Origin: Clostridia bacterium
GTDB lineage: Bacteria; Bacillota; Clostridia; Christensenellales; Borkfalkiaceae
Assembly: GCA_017396365.1 (NCBI GenBank)
Contig: JAFQMD010000022.1
Coordinates: forward strand, 62,001-126,000
Length of the DNA: 64,000 nt
Direction of reading: 5' to 3'
The notes beneath the pieces are model-generated. The model saw nothing but the letters and a program-made list of their open reading frames with translations. It was not told where the DNA came from and made no database searches. Positions 18,546-28,281 of this stretch are shown here, in pieces. Each line of letters opens with the position of its first letter. Position 1 is the first letter of the stretch. Position numbers and translations under genes: made by a program.

Positions 18546-18574
18546 TTGTAAAACGCGATAAAAAGTGATAAAAT
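18546..18574 (+). promoter_or_regulatory. Sigma-A promoter of the phosphoesterase-EIIC pair
   Basis: TTGTAA (18546-18551), 17-nt spacer, TAAAAT (18569-18574) with extended TGA before the -10. Start of transcription would fall near 18581, leaving a short leader carrying AGGAG (18582-18586). Confidence 0.7.
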
Positions 18575-18594
18575 TAGACTTAGGAGAAACCGAT

Positions 18595-19305
18595 ATGAAA
18601 TTTTTTGCAATAAGTGATCTTCATATGAGTACGACGTCGCCAAAGCCTATGGATATTTTTGGCTCGAAGTGGGTTGACTATCTCGAAAAAATTAAAGAGG
18701 ACTGGAATGCAAAAGTTTGCGACGAGGACGTCGTTTTAATCGGCGGTGATATTAGTTGGGCTATGGATTTACCCGACGCGATAACTGATATAAACACACT
18801 TTCTTCGCTTAAAGGTAAAAAGGTTTTCGTACGCGGTAATCACGATTATTGGTGGAAAAGTATTTCAAGGGTAAGGGCGAGTTTGCCCGACGGTTTTTAC
18901 GCGTTGCAAAACGATAGCGTAAAGTTTGGAAACGTCATTATCTGCGGTTCAAGGGCTTGGAGCGTTGAGGGTTCTCCCGATTTTAAAGAGTCTGATAGGA
19001 AGATTTATCTTAGAGAAGTAGAGAGGTTGAAACTCGCGCTTAAAGACGCTGAGAAAATCAAGCAAGACGGGGATGAGATATGGTGTTTAATTCACTATCC
19101 ACCCTTTAACGTAAAGCGTGAAAACTCGCTTTTTACCGAACTTTTTGAAAGTTACGGCGTTAAAAAAGTTATATACGGTCATCTTCACGGAAAGGACAGT
19201 AGGGCTGATTTAAAAGTTGTAAAAAACGGCATAGAATATCTGCTTACTTCCTGTGATCTTATCGATAATAAATTAATTTTTATTAAGGAGAGCGATAATG
19301 TCTGA
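18595..19305 (+). CDS. Calcineurin-like metallophosphoesterase
   Basis: 236 residues from ATG 18595, 8 bases after AGGAG; an upstream in-frame start at 18565 lies within the promoter. Metal-binding motifs of the family in order: SDLHMS (DxH), GGDISWAMD (GD), RGNHDYWW (GNHD), CLIHYPPF (H) and YGHLHGKD (GHxH). Predicted cytoplasmic phosphohydrolase; the acceptor is unknown. The next gene overlaps by 8 bases, so the pair is probably co-expressed and controlled by the palindrome at 18523. Confidence 0.9.
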   Translation: MKFFAISDLHMSTTSPKPMDIFGSKWVDYLEKIKEDWNAKVCDEDVVLIGGDISWAMDLPDAITDINTLSSLKGKKVFVRGNHDYWWKSISRVRASLPDGFYALQNDSVKFGNVIICGSRAWSVEGSPDFKESDRKIYLREVERLKLALKDAEKIKQDGDEIWCLIHYPPFNVKRENSLFTELFESYGVKKVIYGHLHGKDSRADLKVVKNGIEYLLTSCDLIDNKLIFIKESDNV

Positions 19306-20494
19306 AACAAAACGAGAAGTCGAAGTTAAAAACGACGGTGATGAAGTAGTGGAGAGTGTTGAAAACACAAAAGACGGCACTTTTTACGGCATGGTAAAAT
19401 CTATTTGTAAACGTTTTTTTATAGACGCGTTTGCAGGTATGGCGCAGGGGCTTTTCTGTACCCTTATAGCAGGCACTATTTTGCAACTTTTTGCAAAATG
19501 GATAGACGTTGACAATTTTTTTGGCGGAACGCTTAACGCGATAGGTAATTTTGCCAAATCTCTTATGGGAGCAGGCATAGGAGTTGGCATTGCTCACGCT
19601 TTAAAAACGGACAAGTTGACGATGTTTTCTGCCGGCGTTGCAGGTATGGTGGGAGCGTTTGCCGATAAACTTTTATACGGTTCGTTTATGGGCGCAATGT
19701 TTCCGTCGGGTACCGCGCCTATAACGACTTTGGCGCTCGGCGCTCCGGGAAACCCCATAGGCGCGTACGTCGTAACAATGCTTGCAGTTGAAATTGTTAA
19801 ACTTTACGCAGGTAAAACTAAACTTGACATAATTTTGATTCCGATAGGAACACTCGCTCTTTGTTTCTTTGGAATATTCATTTCTGCGCCGTTTATTTGG
19901 GTTATTAACCAACTCGGCAATTTAATTTCTGTTGCGACTGAAGTCGCTCCGTTTTTTATGGGGGTAATAATTTCCGTTGTAATGGGAATTTTGCTCACTA
20001 TGCCAACGTCGTCTGCGGCGATATGGATAGCCGTTGCGAGCGGTATTACGACGGATTCTATGCTTTTAGCAGGTGGAGCGGCGGTTGTAGGCTGTTCTTG
20101 TCATATGATAGGCTTTGCAGTAGCGTCGTTTAGAGAAAACGGCGTATCGGGGCTTATTTCGCAAGGTTTGGGCACGAGTATGTTGCAAATACCAAACATT
20201 ATGAAAAAACCCGTAATAATGCTCCCAGAAATTATTGCAAGCGCGATTTTAGGCCCTGTTTCAACGTGTCTTTTCGGTCTTAAATGTACTGCCTCGGGCG
20301 GAGGAATGGGAACGAGTGGATTAGTCGGCGTTTTTGGAACGATAGAGGCTAGCGCAGGTTTAAATCCCGTAGTAACGACTCTTGGCGTCGTTTTGCTTTT
20401 GTTCGTGCTACCAGCCGTAATATCCCTTGTTTGTTCCGAGATTTTTAGAAAAATCGGTTGGATAAAATTCGGTGATCAAAAACTTGAAAAGTAA
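19298..20494 (+). CDS. PTS EIIC-like membrane transporter (PTS_EIIC_2 type)
   Basis: 398 residues with about ten hydrophobic segments from residue 35 onward, preceded by a charged cytoplasmic N terminus. Gly/Ala-rich helices such as LMGAGIGVGIAHAL and GMVGAFADKLL, and the loop LTMPTSSAAIWIA, match the PTS_EIIC_2 family. No EIIA or EIIB protein is encoded nearby, so phosphotransfer-coupled uptake is doubtful and it may act as a facilitator. Ribosome-binding site AAGGAG lies within the end of the phosphoesterase gene. A strong terminator begins 11 bases after the stop. Substrate unknown. Confidence 0.82.
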   Translation: MSETKREVEVKNDGDEVVESVENTKDGTFYGMVKSICKRFFIDAFAGMAQGLFCTLIAGTILQLFAKWIDVDNFFGGTLNAIGNFAKSLMGAGIGVGIAHALKTDKLTMFSAGVAGMVGAFADKLLYGSFMGAMFPSGTAPITTLALGAPGNPIGAYVVTMLAVEIVKLYAGKTKLDIILIPIGTLALCFFGIFISAPFIWVINQLGNLISVATEVAPFFMGVIISVVMGILLTMPTSSAAIWIAVASGITTDSMLLAGGAAVVGCSCHMIGFAVASFRENGVSGLISQGLGTSMLQIPNIMKKPVIMLPEIIASAILGPVSTCLFGLKCTASGGGMGTSGLVGVFGTIEASAGLNPVVTTLGVVLLLFVLPAVISLVCSEIFRKIGWIKFGDQKLEK

Positions 20495-20505
20495 TAAATA
20501 AAAGT

Positions 20506-20537
20506 CGCTCCGCATAGTATTTAGCGGAGCGTTTTTT
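20506..20537 (+). terminator. Terminator after the EIIC-like gene, touching the yabP start codon
   Basis: CGCTCCGC (20506-20513) pairs with GCGGAGCG (20524-20531), 10-nt loop, then TTTTTT (20532-20537). The ATG of yabP begins at 20538. Confidence 0.88.
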
Positions 20538-20798
20538 ATGGAAAAGATAGTAAAACACACACTTTTTTTAGAATATGGGCAAGGACTTTTTGCAACTGCT
20601 ATTTCCGAAGTTCTCTCTTTTGATGAAAAAGAAGTAAAACTAAGTCTTTCTTCGGGTGGTAAATTACTCGTGCAAGGAGCGAAAATGAAGATAAACTGCT
20701 TTGATAAGGGTAGTGGCGAGTTTAAACTCGTAGGCGAGGTTTCGGCTGTTAAATATCTTTCGCATACTTCGTCAAAATTTAAAAAATTATTCGGTTAA
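20538..20798 (+). CDS. yabP: Sporulation protein YabP
   Basis: 86 residues. Pattern HTLFLEYGQGLFATAISEVLSFDEKEV followed by LLVQGAKMKI matches YabP from positions about 7 to 50 (quoted here as two parts of a longer conserved stretch). In Bacillus YabP is a mother-cell, sigma-E controlled protein needed for normal spore coat and cortex. The ATG directly follows the T tract of a terminator, with no Shine-Dalgarno. CATAGTAT (20513-20520) in the hairpin loop resembles a sigma-E -10 element, unproven. yabQ overlaps by 1 base. Confidence 0.87.
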   Translation: MEKIVKHTLFLEYGQGLFATAISEVLSFDEKEVKLSLSSGGKLLVQGAKMKINCFDKGSGEFKLVGEVSAVKYLSHTSSKFKKLFG

Positions 20799-21298
20799 TG
20801 TTCGTTACAAGTAATCAAATTTTTTATTTTATAGAAAGCGCGTTCGTCGGTGTCTTACTCGGTGTGTTTTATGAGTTTTTTTACTTTTTAAAACGTTTTT
20901 TTAAGAGTGAAATTATTAGGCAAATAATAGATTTTTGCTTTTTGCCGACAGTCGTAGTTTTTTATTTTAAAGCGAGCGAAATTTTTGCTTTTCCAAATTT
21001 TAGAACATACCTTTTTATAGGTGTTTTGCTCGGTTTTTCCTTCTATTTAGCAAGTTTTCATAAATCGCTTGCAAAAGTGTTTGGTTTGGTGTATAATAAA
21101 ACTATAAGTTTTATTCGGAGGAAAAGCTGTGACAGAAAACAGAAAGCAAAAACTCGTTCAAGCAGGGACCGCAACGGCGGTAGTCGTGTTCTTTTTTCTA
21201 ATAATAATTTTGGTTTATCAGTTCGTAAGCATAGGCGTAAAAACCAAGGCGAAAAACGACCTCATAGCCGAAAGAGACAGGCTTATTCAAGAGATTGA
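20798..21298 (+). CDS. yabQ: Spore cortex biosynthesis protein YabQ
   Basis: 166 residues as an open frame. The first 110 or so match YabQ: several membrane helices (about 8-30, 45-62, 68-86) and a conserved N terminus SNQIFYFIESAFVGVLLG. From about residue 111 onward (RRKSCDRKQKAKTRSS...) the frame runs on through the beginning of divIC in another phase, giving a basic tail that is probably not conserved. Either this tail is translated, or a stop codon near the divIC start has been lost. In Bacillus YabQ is a mother-cell membrane protein essential for cortex. Start overlaps the yabP stop by one base. Confidence 0.85.
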   Translation: MFVTSNQIFYFIESAFVGVLLGVFYEFFYFLKRFFKSEIIRQIIDFCFLPTVVVFYFKASEIFAFPNFRTYLFIGVLLGFSFYLASFHKSLAKVFGLVYNKTISFIRRKSCDRKQKAKTRSSRDRNGGSRVLFSNNNFGLSVRKHRRKNQGEKRPHSRKRQAYSRD

Positions 21299-21407
21299 CG
21301 AAGGCAAAGAGGGCGTAAAACTTTGGCAAACGAAGTGGAAGATTGAAGAGCGCGCTCGTCAACTTGATTACGTTTATAGTAAAGAAAAAGAAAATGAAGA
21401 TGAATAA
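21129..21407 (+). CDS. divIC: Septum formation initiator protein (DivIC/FtsB family)
   Basis: Small bitopic division protein that works with FtsL and DivIB at the septum. 92 residues: short cytoplasmic N terminus, one helix (about 14-37, AVVVFFFLIIILVYQF), then an extracytoplasmic coiled coil (38-75, with ERDRLIQEIDEGKEG) and WKIEERARQLDYV, the family end. GTG start at 21129 is supported by GGAGG 7 bases upstream. It overlaps the open yabQ frame by 170 bases and the ppx start by 8. The yabP-yabQ-divIC order is as in Bacillus. Confidence 0.9.
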   Translation: MTENRKQKLVQAGTATAVVVFFFLIIILVYQFVSIGVKTKAKNDLIAERDRLIQEIDEGKEGVKLWQTKWKIEERARQLDYVYSKEKENEDE

Positions 21408-22287
21408 TACTAAATACGGTGTCATAGACATCGGATCTAATTCCGTCCGCGCAATTTTGTTTTCGGACGGAAAAATTTTATATAAGACCGTTATAACGAC
21501 GAGGCTTGCCGAAGGTCTATCGTTTACTGGTAAAATATGCGACTCGGCGTTTGATAGGACTTTAAAAACCGTTGAATCTTGCGTTTTTACCCTCATTTCA
21601 AAATGCGCCGACGAGATATTTATATTTGCTACCGAAACGGTTAGGAGCGCGTCAAACGGAAAGGATTTTGCCCTTGCCGTAAAGCAAAAGACGGGCATTG
21701 AAGTTGACGTCGTTTTAGGCGACGAAGAGGGGGAACTCGGGCTCTTGGGAGCGCTTAACGGTCAAGACGGCGGAATTATTGACATAGGTGGCGCAAGCGC
21801 GGAAATCGTCGCTTGTTTTAAGGGTAAAATAATCTATTCACACTCGTTACCGCTCGGCGCCGTAAGGCTTTTCGACGCTTGTGGCGAAGATTTGGACAAG
21901 TTGGATTTTACGATAGAGAAAAATCTTGATTTTTATGGAGAAGTGCCTCAATATGTTGATTATTACGCAATCGGCGGTACGGCAACTACTATCGGATTTA
22001 TAGATTCAGGTGTTAAAAAGTATGATGAAAAGTTGGTTGACGGGAGAGTAATTACTATAGAAAAAGTCAATGAAATTCTAAAAACTCTAACCGAATTAAC
22101 CGTTAGCGAAAGAATTGAAAAATTGAATATAAACTCAAAGAGAGCGGAGATTATCGTCTGTGGGGTTTATATGCTTAAAAAGATTATGGAAAGGTTTAAA
22201 ATCGGCTCGGTAAGAATAAGCGAGAGCGATAATTTGTCGGGCTATTTAAAAAAGAAAGTTTTTGGAGAAAGTTATGAAAAAAACTAA
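21400..22287 (+). CDS. ppx: Ppx/GppA family exopolyphosphatase/pppGpp phosphohydrolase
   Basis: Actin-fold phosphatase acting on polyphosphate or pppGpp. Start at ATG 21400 (a second ATG at 21394 is equally possible); both lie inside divIC. 295 residues, the short single-domain form without the HD-like C terminus of E. coli Ppx. Motifs: YGVIDIGSNSVRAILF (phosphate 1), ATETVRSASN, LGDEEGELGLLG, and GGIIDIGGASAEI (phosphate 2). Which of the two substrates it uses cannot be told. The next gene overlaps it by 14 bases. Confidence 0.9.
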   Translation: MNNTKYGVIDIGSNSVRAILFSDGKILYKTVITTRLAEGLSFTGKICDSAFDRTLKTVESCVFTLISKCADEIFIFATETVRSASNGKDFALAVKQKTGIEVDVVLGDEEGELGLLGALNGQDGGIIDIGGASAEIVACFKGKIIYSHSLPLGAVRLFDACGEDLDKLDFTIEKNLDFYGEVPQYVDYYAIGGTATTIGFIDSGVKKYDEKLVDGRVITIEKVNEILKTLTELTVSERIEKLNINSKRAEIIVCGVYMLKKIMERFKIGSVRISESDNLSGYLKKKVFGESYEKN

Positions 22288-23338
22288 GGAAAAAAGACTT
22301 CTTCAACTGCCGATAAGTATAGTTTTATTATGCGTTACTTTTTTAGGGTGTGGAGTTATAACTTGGTTTAGCGGAGTGGATTACTGGTTTTGGTTACTAC
22401 TTATTCCGTCCGTTTTTGTAATCGTACAATTAACGTCCGTATGTCACGAGTTCGGGCATTATATAGCGACTGTAAAAAGCGGTTTTGAAGTTTATTATTT
22501 TAAATGTTCGATATTTACGGTGGATAAATACGGAAGAAGAAAGTTTAGAATATCGCTTTTTGGCGAGCATTTGGGCGAGATACGGTTTTATCCTAAAAAA
22601 GAAGTTGATTATTGTTCGGCGCTAAAAAAATCGCTCTGGGGCGGTCTTATAGGTGGAATAATAATTGCAATCGCGCTAAATTTGGTTTTGTGCCTTGCTC
22701 TTTTGGGAGTATTTGGCAAGGTTGCAAGTCCGTATATAAGTTTAATTTTTAGTTTCTCGCCGTATGCAACGTATTCTCTCGTAATCAATGCTATTGCTTG
22801 GTTTCATCCCGAAAACGACGCTTCAAAAATTATTCAAATAAAGCAAAACGCCGAGCAAAAAACGGCTATAAACAATTTTTATACCGTGCAGAAACGACTT
22901 TTCGACGGGAAAACTTACGCCGAAATACCAAGCGAATACTTTTTAATCGGCGAAAACGCGTCTTTAGACGTAAAATTACCGTTAAGCGTTTACGCGCTTA
23001 GAAAAGCGATTGAAGAAAAAGACCTTGAAACTGCTCAAAATTTAGCCGAAAATATAGAAAGTTACGGCGATTTAAACCGAGAAATTTGCTGTGAACTGCT
23101 GTATCTTTTCGTTGTTTTAGGCAATGCGGAAAAGGCACGTAAGTACGAGAGTGTTTTTTCGTTAGACCTTGACGAAAACGAGCCTTACGTTTTAAGGGCA
23201 AAGCTGGCGCGTTTAAAATTTATAGGGGACGAGCGGTATTTTAACGTTTTAAAACCTACGGCTTTAAAGGTGTGCGAGCGAAAAACTTTTTGCAAAGGCG
23301 ACGTAATTTACAATCAAAAGTTAATTGAAAATCTTTAA
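22274..23338 (+). CDS. M50-type membrane metalloprotease with C-terminal helical repeat domain
   Basis: 354 residues from ATG 22274, preceded by GGAGAAAG. Membrane helices near residues 14-35, 38-57, 113-140 and 148-175. H58-E-F-G-H62 at the end of helix 2 is the zinc HExxH motif, and N172..AWFHPEND182 in the last helix matches the site-2 protease third-ligand region (N..P.D type). The C-terminal 175 residues are soluble and helical, reminiscent of TPR-like repeats (for example NLAENIESYGD, LYLFVVLGNAEKARKYE). Likely intramembrane or membrane-proximal protease; substrate unknown. It ends the yabP-yabQ-divIC-ppx cluster and is followed by a terminator. Confidence 0.8.
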   Translation: MKKTKEKRLLQLPISIVLLCVTFLGCGVITWFSGVDYWFWLLLIPSVFVIVQLTSVCHEFGHYIATVKSGFEVYYFKCSIFTVDKYGRRKFRISLFGEHLGEIRFYPKKEVDYCSALKKSLWGGLIGGIIIAIALNLVLCLALLGVFGKVASPYISLIFSFSPYATYSLVINAIAWFHPENDASKIIQIKQNAEQKTAINNFYTVQKRLFDGKTYAEIPSEYFLIGENASLDVKLPLSVYALRKAIEEKDLETAQNLAENIESYGDLNREICCELLYLFVVLGNAEKARKYESVFSLDLDENEPYVLRAKLARLKFIGDERYFNVLKPTALKVCERKTFCKGDVIYNQKLIENL

Positions 23339-23359
23339 AAATTATATAATTTTTAAAAT

Positions 23360-23394
23360 CCGACGGAAATTTTATTTTTCAGTCGGGTTTTTTT
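23360..23394 (+). terminator. Terminator before gyrB
   Basis: CCGAC-G-GAAA (23360-23369) pairs with TTTC-A-GTCGG (23377-23386), then TTTTTTT (23388-23394). Confidence 0.82.
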
Positions 23395-23404
23395 GTAAAA
23401 ACGC

Positions 23405-25393
<1,989 letters not shown>

Positions 25394-25407
25394 AGGGAGA
25401 AAAGAAG

Positions 25408-28092
25408 ATGGCAAAGAAAGAATTTGACGAAGCGCTTACCGCCGAGTTTAAAAAGACTCTAAGTATGACCAAGATAATAAATATCGAGGTTGAAAAAGAA
25501 TTAAAACAAAGTTTTATCGACTACGCGATGTGCGTAAACCGTTCGAGAGCCATTCCCGACGTAAGAGACGGTTTAAAGCCCGTTCATAGAAGAATTCTTT
25601 ACTCTATGAACGAACTCGGTTTAACGCCCGATAAAGCGTATAAAAAGTGCGCGACTATCGTCGGTGACGTTCTCGGTAAATATCACCCACACGGCGACAG
25701 TTCGGTATACGACGCGCTCGTAAGACTTGCACAAGATTTCTCAATCAATATGCCACTCGTTGACGGACACGGTAACTTTGGTTCGGTTGACGGCGACCCT
25801 GCCGCAGCGTACAGATATACCGAAGCGAGAATGAGTAAAATGGCTCTTGAAATGCTCCGTGAAATCGATAAAGAAACCGTTGATTTTTATCCAAACTTCG
25901 ACGATACGAGAATGCAACCCGTAGTTTTACCTGCAAGATATCCAAACCTTTTGGTAAACGGCGCGGACGGTATTGCAGTTGGTATGGCGACTAATATTCC
26001 ACCGCACAACTTAGGCGAAGTTATCGACGGAACGATCGCGGTTTTAGATAATCCTGACATAGACGTTGACGAACTTATAAAATACGTTCCTGCTCCCGAC
26101 TTCCCAACCGGCGGTATTATAATGGGTAGAAGCGGTATAAGAAACGCTTATAGAACGGGTAGAGGTAACATAGTTCTCCGCGCTAAATGCGAAATCGAAG
26201 AATTTAATAACGGAACGAGAGAAAGAATTATCGTAACCGAACTTCCGTATCAAGTAAACAAGCAAAAACTTATCGAAACTATTGCAGATTACGTTAGAAA
26301 TAAGCGAATCGAAGGTATTTCAAACGTAAACGACGAGTCGGATAGACACGGCATGAGAATAGTTATTGAAGTTAAGAAAGACGCTAACGCTCAAGTCGTA
26401 TTAAATACCTTATACAAGCAGACAAATCTTCAAACTTCGGGCGGTATTATTTTACTTGCTCTCGTTGGAACTGATCCAAAAGTTTTAAATATCAAAGAGA
26501 TTTTAACGCATTACGTAGATCACCAAATCGACGTTATAGTAAGAAGAACTAAATACGACTTAGCAAAAACTAAGGAAAGAGAACATATCGTAAGGGGCTT
26601 AGTTGTCGCTCTTGCAAATATTGACGAAGTTATTGCAATTATCAAGCGCAGTAAAGATAGAGAAGATGCAACAAATCAACTTTGCGAAAAGTTCTTGTTA
26701 GACGACAAGCAAGCGCACGCAATACTTGAAATGAGACTTCAAAGGCTCACTTCGATGGAAGTTGATAAACTTACCGAAGAACTTCGTCAGTTAGAAGCGA
26801 CTATTGCCGATCTTAACGATATCTTAGAAAAACCAGAAAGAGTAAGGGCAATCGTTAGAAACGATTTAGAAGACGTAAAAAATAGATTCCCAACTCCAAG
26901 AAAGACTGAGATTTCAACCGATTATTCAGACATAGGTGAAGCCGACCTTATTGAAAGAGAAGATATAATTATTTCAATGACTCACCAAGGCTATATCAAG
27001 AGAATTCCGGTTAAAGAGTGGAAGGCTCAACGCCGTGGAGGAAGAGGACTTACCGCTCACAAGACAAAGGACGAAGATTTCGTCGAAACTATGTTCGTAT
27101 GTTCGACTCACGACGACTTGTTGTTCTTTAGTTCTTACGGTAAAGTGTATAGAATTAAAGGCTACGAAGTGCCCGAAGCGCAGAGAGTTGCAAGGGGCAG
27201 AGCAATAGTAAACCTTATCCAAGTTGATAAAGAAGAACGTATAACTGCAGTTATCCCAAGAAAAGAAGTTATCGTAGATAAGCCTTGCCAAGACGATGAA
27301 AACCAAACTGAAGTAGTAGAAACTGTTGAAAACGTTGAAAATACTGAAGTTGAAACTGTTGACGTAGGCTATATTATGATGGCAACCAAGTTCGGTCTTA
27401 TTAAAAAGACGGCTCTTAAAGAGTTTGAATCTATTAGAAAGGGCGGAAAGATTGCTATAAGCCTTCTTCCCGGCGACGAACTTATTTCAGTTCAACTTAC
27501 CGACGGCGAAAATGAAATTTTAATAGGCTCGCACGAAGGTAAATGTATTAGATTTAGCGAAAGCGACGTAAGAGCAATGGGTAGAGATACTCAAGGCGTA
27601 AGGTCAATCGACTTAAACGACGGCGACTACGTTATCGACATGCAAGTAATTCACCCAACCGACACCGTAATTACCGTTTCTTCAAACGGTTACGGTAAGA
27701 GAAGTTCAATCGACGATTATAGACTTCAATCGAGAGCAGGTAAGGGTATAAAGGCTGGCGTATTCAACGAAAAGACAGGTTATTTAGTAGGTATTAAGCC
27801 AGTAAACGAAGACCAAGACGTAATGATGATTTCCGACGCAGGCGTTGCGATTAGAACTCAAGTAAACGAAATTTCTCTTATCGGTAGAGATACCCAAGGC
27901 GTACGAGTAATGAAGTTAAACGGCGCTCAAATAGCGACGATTGCCGTTGCTCCGCACGAAGACGAAGAAGAAATCGAATACGACGAGGACGGTAATCCTA
28001 TCGTTTTAGCTAGCGACGGTGAAGAAAACGCAGTCGAAAACCAAGAAAGCGACAAGGCTTTAGGTGATAATCAAGGCGAAAGCAACGATTAA
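25408..28092 (+). CDS. gyrA: DNA gyrase subunit A
   Basis: Breakage-reunion and DNA-wrapping subunit. 894 residues, longer than the usual 820-870. Catalytic tyrosine Y137 in AAAYRYTEA; quinolone-region [13 protein letters not shown] with Ser at the E. coli 83 position. GyrA box QRRGGRG at residues 541-547, which marks gyrase as distinct from ParC, followed by six wrapping blades. An acidic insert at about 620-652 ([19 protein letters not shown]) lies between blades, and the end is a long acidic tail ([13 protein letters not shown] and beyond). Such tails are known to tune wrapping in some gyrases. Ribosome-binding site GGGAGA precedes ATG 25408. Confidence 0.96.
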   Translation: MAKKEFDEALTAEFKKTLSMTKIINIEVEKELKQSFIDYAMCVNRSRAIPDVRDGLKPVHRRILYSMNELGLTPDKAYKKCATIVGDVLGKYHPHGDSSVYDALVRLAQDFSINMPLVDGHGNFGSVDGDPAAAYRYTEARMSKMALEMLREIDKETVDFYPNFDDTRMQPVVLPARYPNLLVNGADGIAVGMATNIPPHNLGEVIDGTIAVLDNPDIDVDELIKYVPAPDFPTGGIIMGRSGIRNAYRTGRGNIVLRAKCEIEEFNNGTRERIIVTELPYQVNKQKLIETIADYVRNKRIEGISNVNDESDRHGMRIVIEVKKDANAQVVLNTLYKQTNLQTSGGIILLALVGTDPKVLNIKEILTHYVDHQIDVIVRRTKYDLAKTKEREHIVRGLVVALANIDEVIAIIKRSKDREDATNQLCEKFLLDDKQAHAILEMRLQRLTSMEVDKLTEELRQLEATIADLNDILEKPERVRAIVRNDLEDVKNRFPTPRKTEISTDYSDIGEADLIEREDIIISMTHQGYIKRIPVKEWKAQRRGGRGLTAHKTKDEDFVETMFVCSTHDDLLFFSSYGKVYRIKGYEVPEAQRVARGRAIVNLIQVDKEERITAVIPRKEVIVDKPCQDDENQTEVVETVENVENTEVETVDVGYIMMATKFGLIKKTALKEFESIRKGGKIAISLLPGDELISVQLTDGENEILIGSHEGKCIRFSESDVRAMGRDTQGVRSIDLNDGDYVIDMQVIHPTDTVITVSSNGYGKRSSIDDYRLQSRAGKGIKAGVFNEKTGYLVGIKPVNEDQDVMMISDAGVAIRTQVNEISLIGRDTQGVRVMKLNGAQIATIAVAPHEDEEEIEYDEDGNPIVLASDGEENAVENQESDKALGDNQGESND

Positions 28093-28108
28093 AAGTTAGC
28101 CTATAAGT
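28091..28108 (+). repeat. 18-bp repeat, copy 2
   Basis: AAAAGTTAGCCTATAAGT, overlapping the last two bases of the gyrA stop codon, then C and GATT. Matches the inverted copy at 18372-18389. Confidence 0.6.
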
Positions 28109-28129
28109 CGATTAACGACAAAATTTAAC

Positions 28130-28161
28130 AAAAACTCCGCTTGAAAAAGGCGGAGTTTTTT
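28130..28161 (+). terminator. Terminator after gyrA
   Basis: AAAAACTCCGC (28130-28140) pairs with GCGGAGTTTTT (28150-28160), 9-nt loop, T tract of six. Confidence 0.9.
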
Positions 28162-28200
28162 AACGTTTAAAACGGGCAAAAATATAATGAGTTGAAAAAA

Positions 28201-28221
28201 TTAAATAATTATATTATTTAA
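28201..28221. repeat. AT-only inverted repeat upstream of pcrA promoter
   Basis: TTAAATAAT, TAT, ATTATTTAA: perfect 9-bp arms, 14 bases before the -35 box at 28236. Being AT-only it may be fortuitous; an operator is possible. Confidence 0.3.
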
Positions 28222-28235
28222 AGATATGATTTAAC

Positions 28236-28264
28236 TTGAAAAAACGGCGAATTAGTGATAAAAT
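28236..28264 (+). promoter_or_regulatory. Sigma-A promoter of pcrA-ligA
   Basis: TTGAAA (28236-28241), 17-nt spacer, TAAAAT (28259-28264), with extended TGA before the -10. Start near 28271, giving a leader of about ten bases before ATG 28282 that contains GAGG. Confidence 0.75.
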
Positions 28265-28281
28265 ATAATATGAGGTAGATT

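Noticed and set aside
21198..21698. 166-codon antisense frame over divIC/ppx
   Set aside because: Overlaps two well-supported sense genes and lacks initiation signals.
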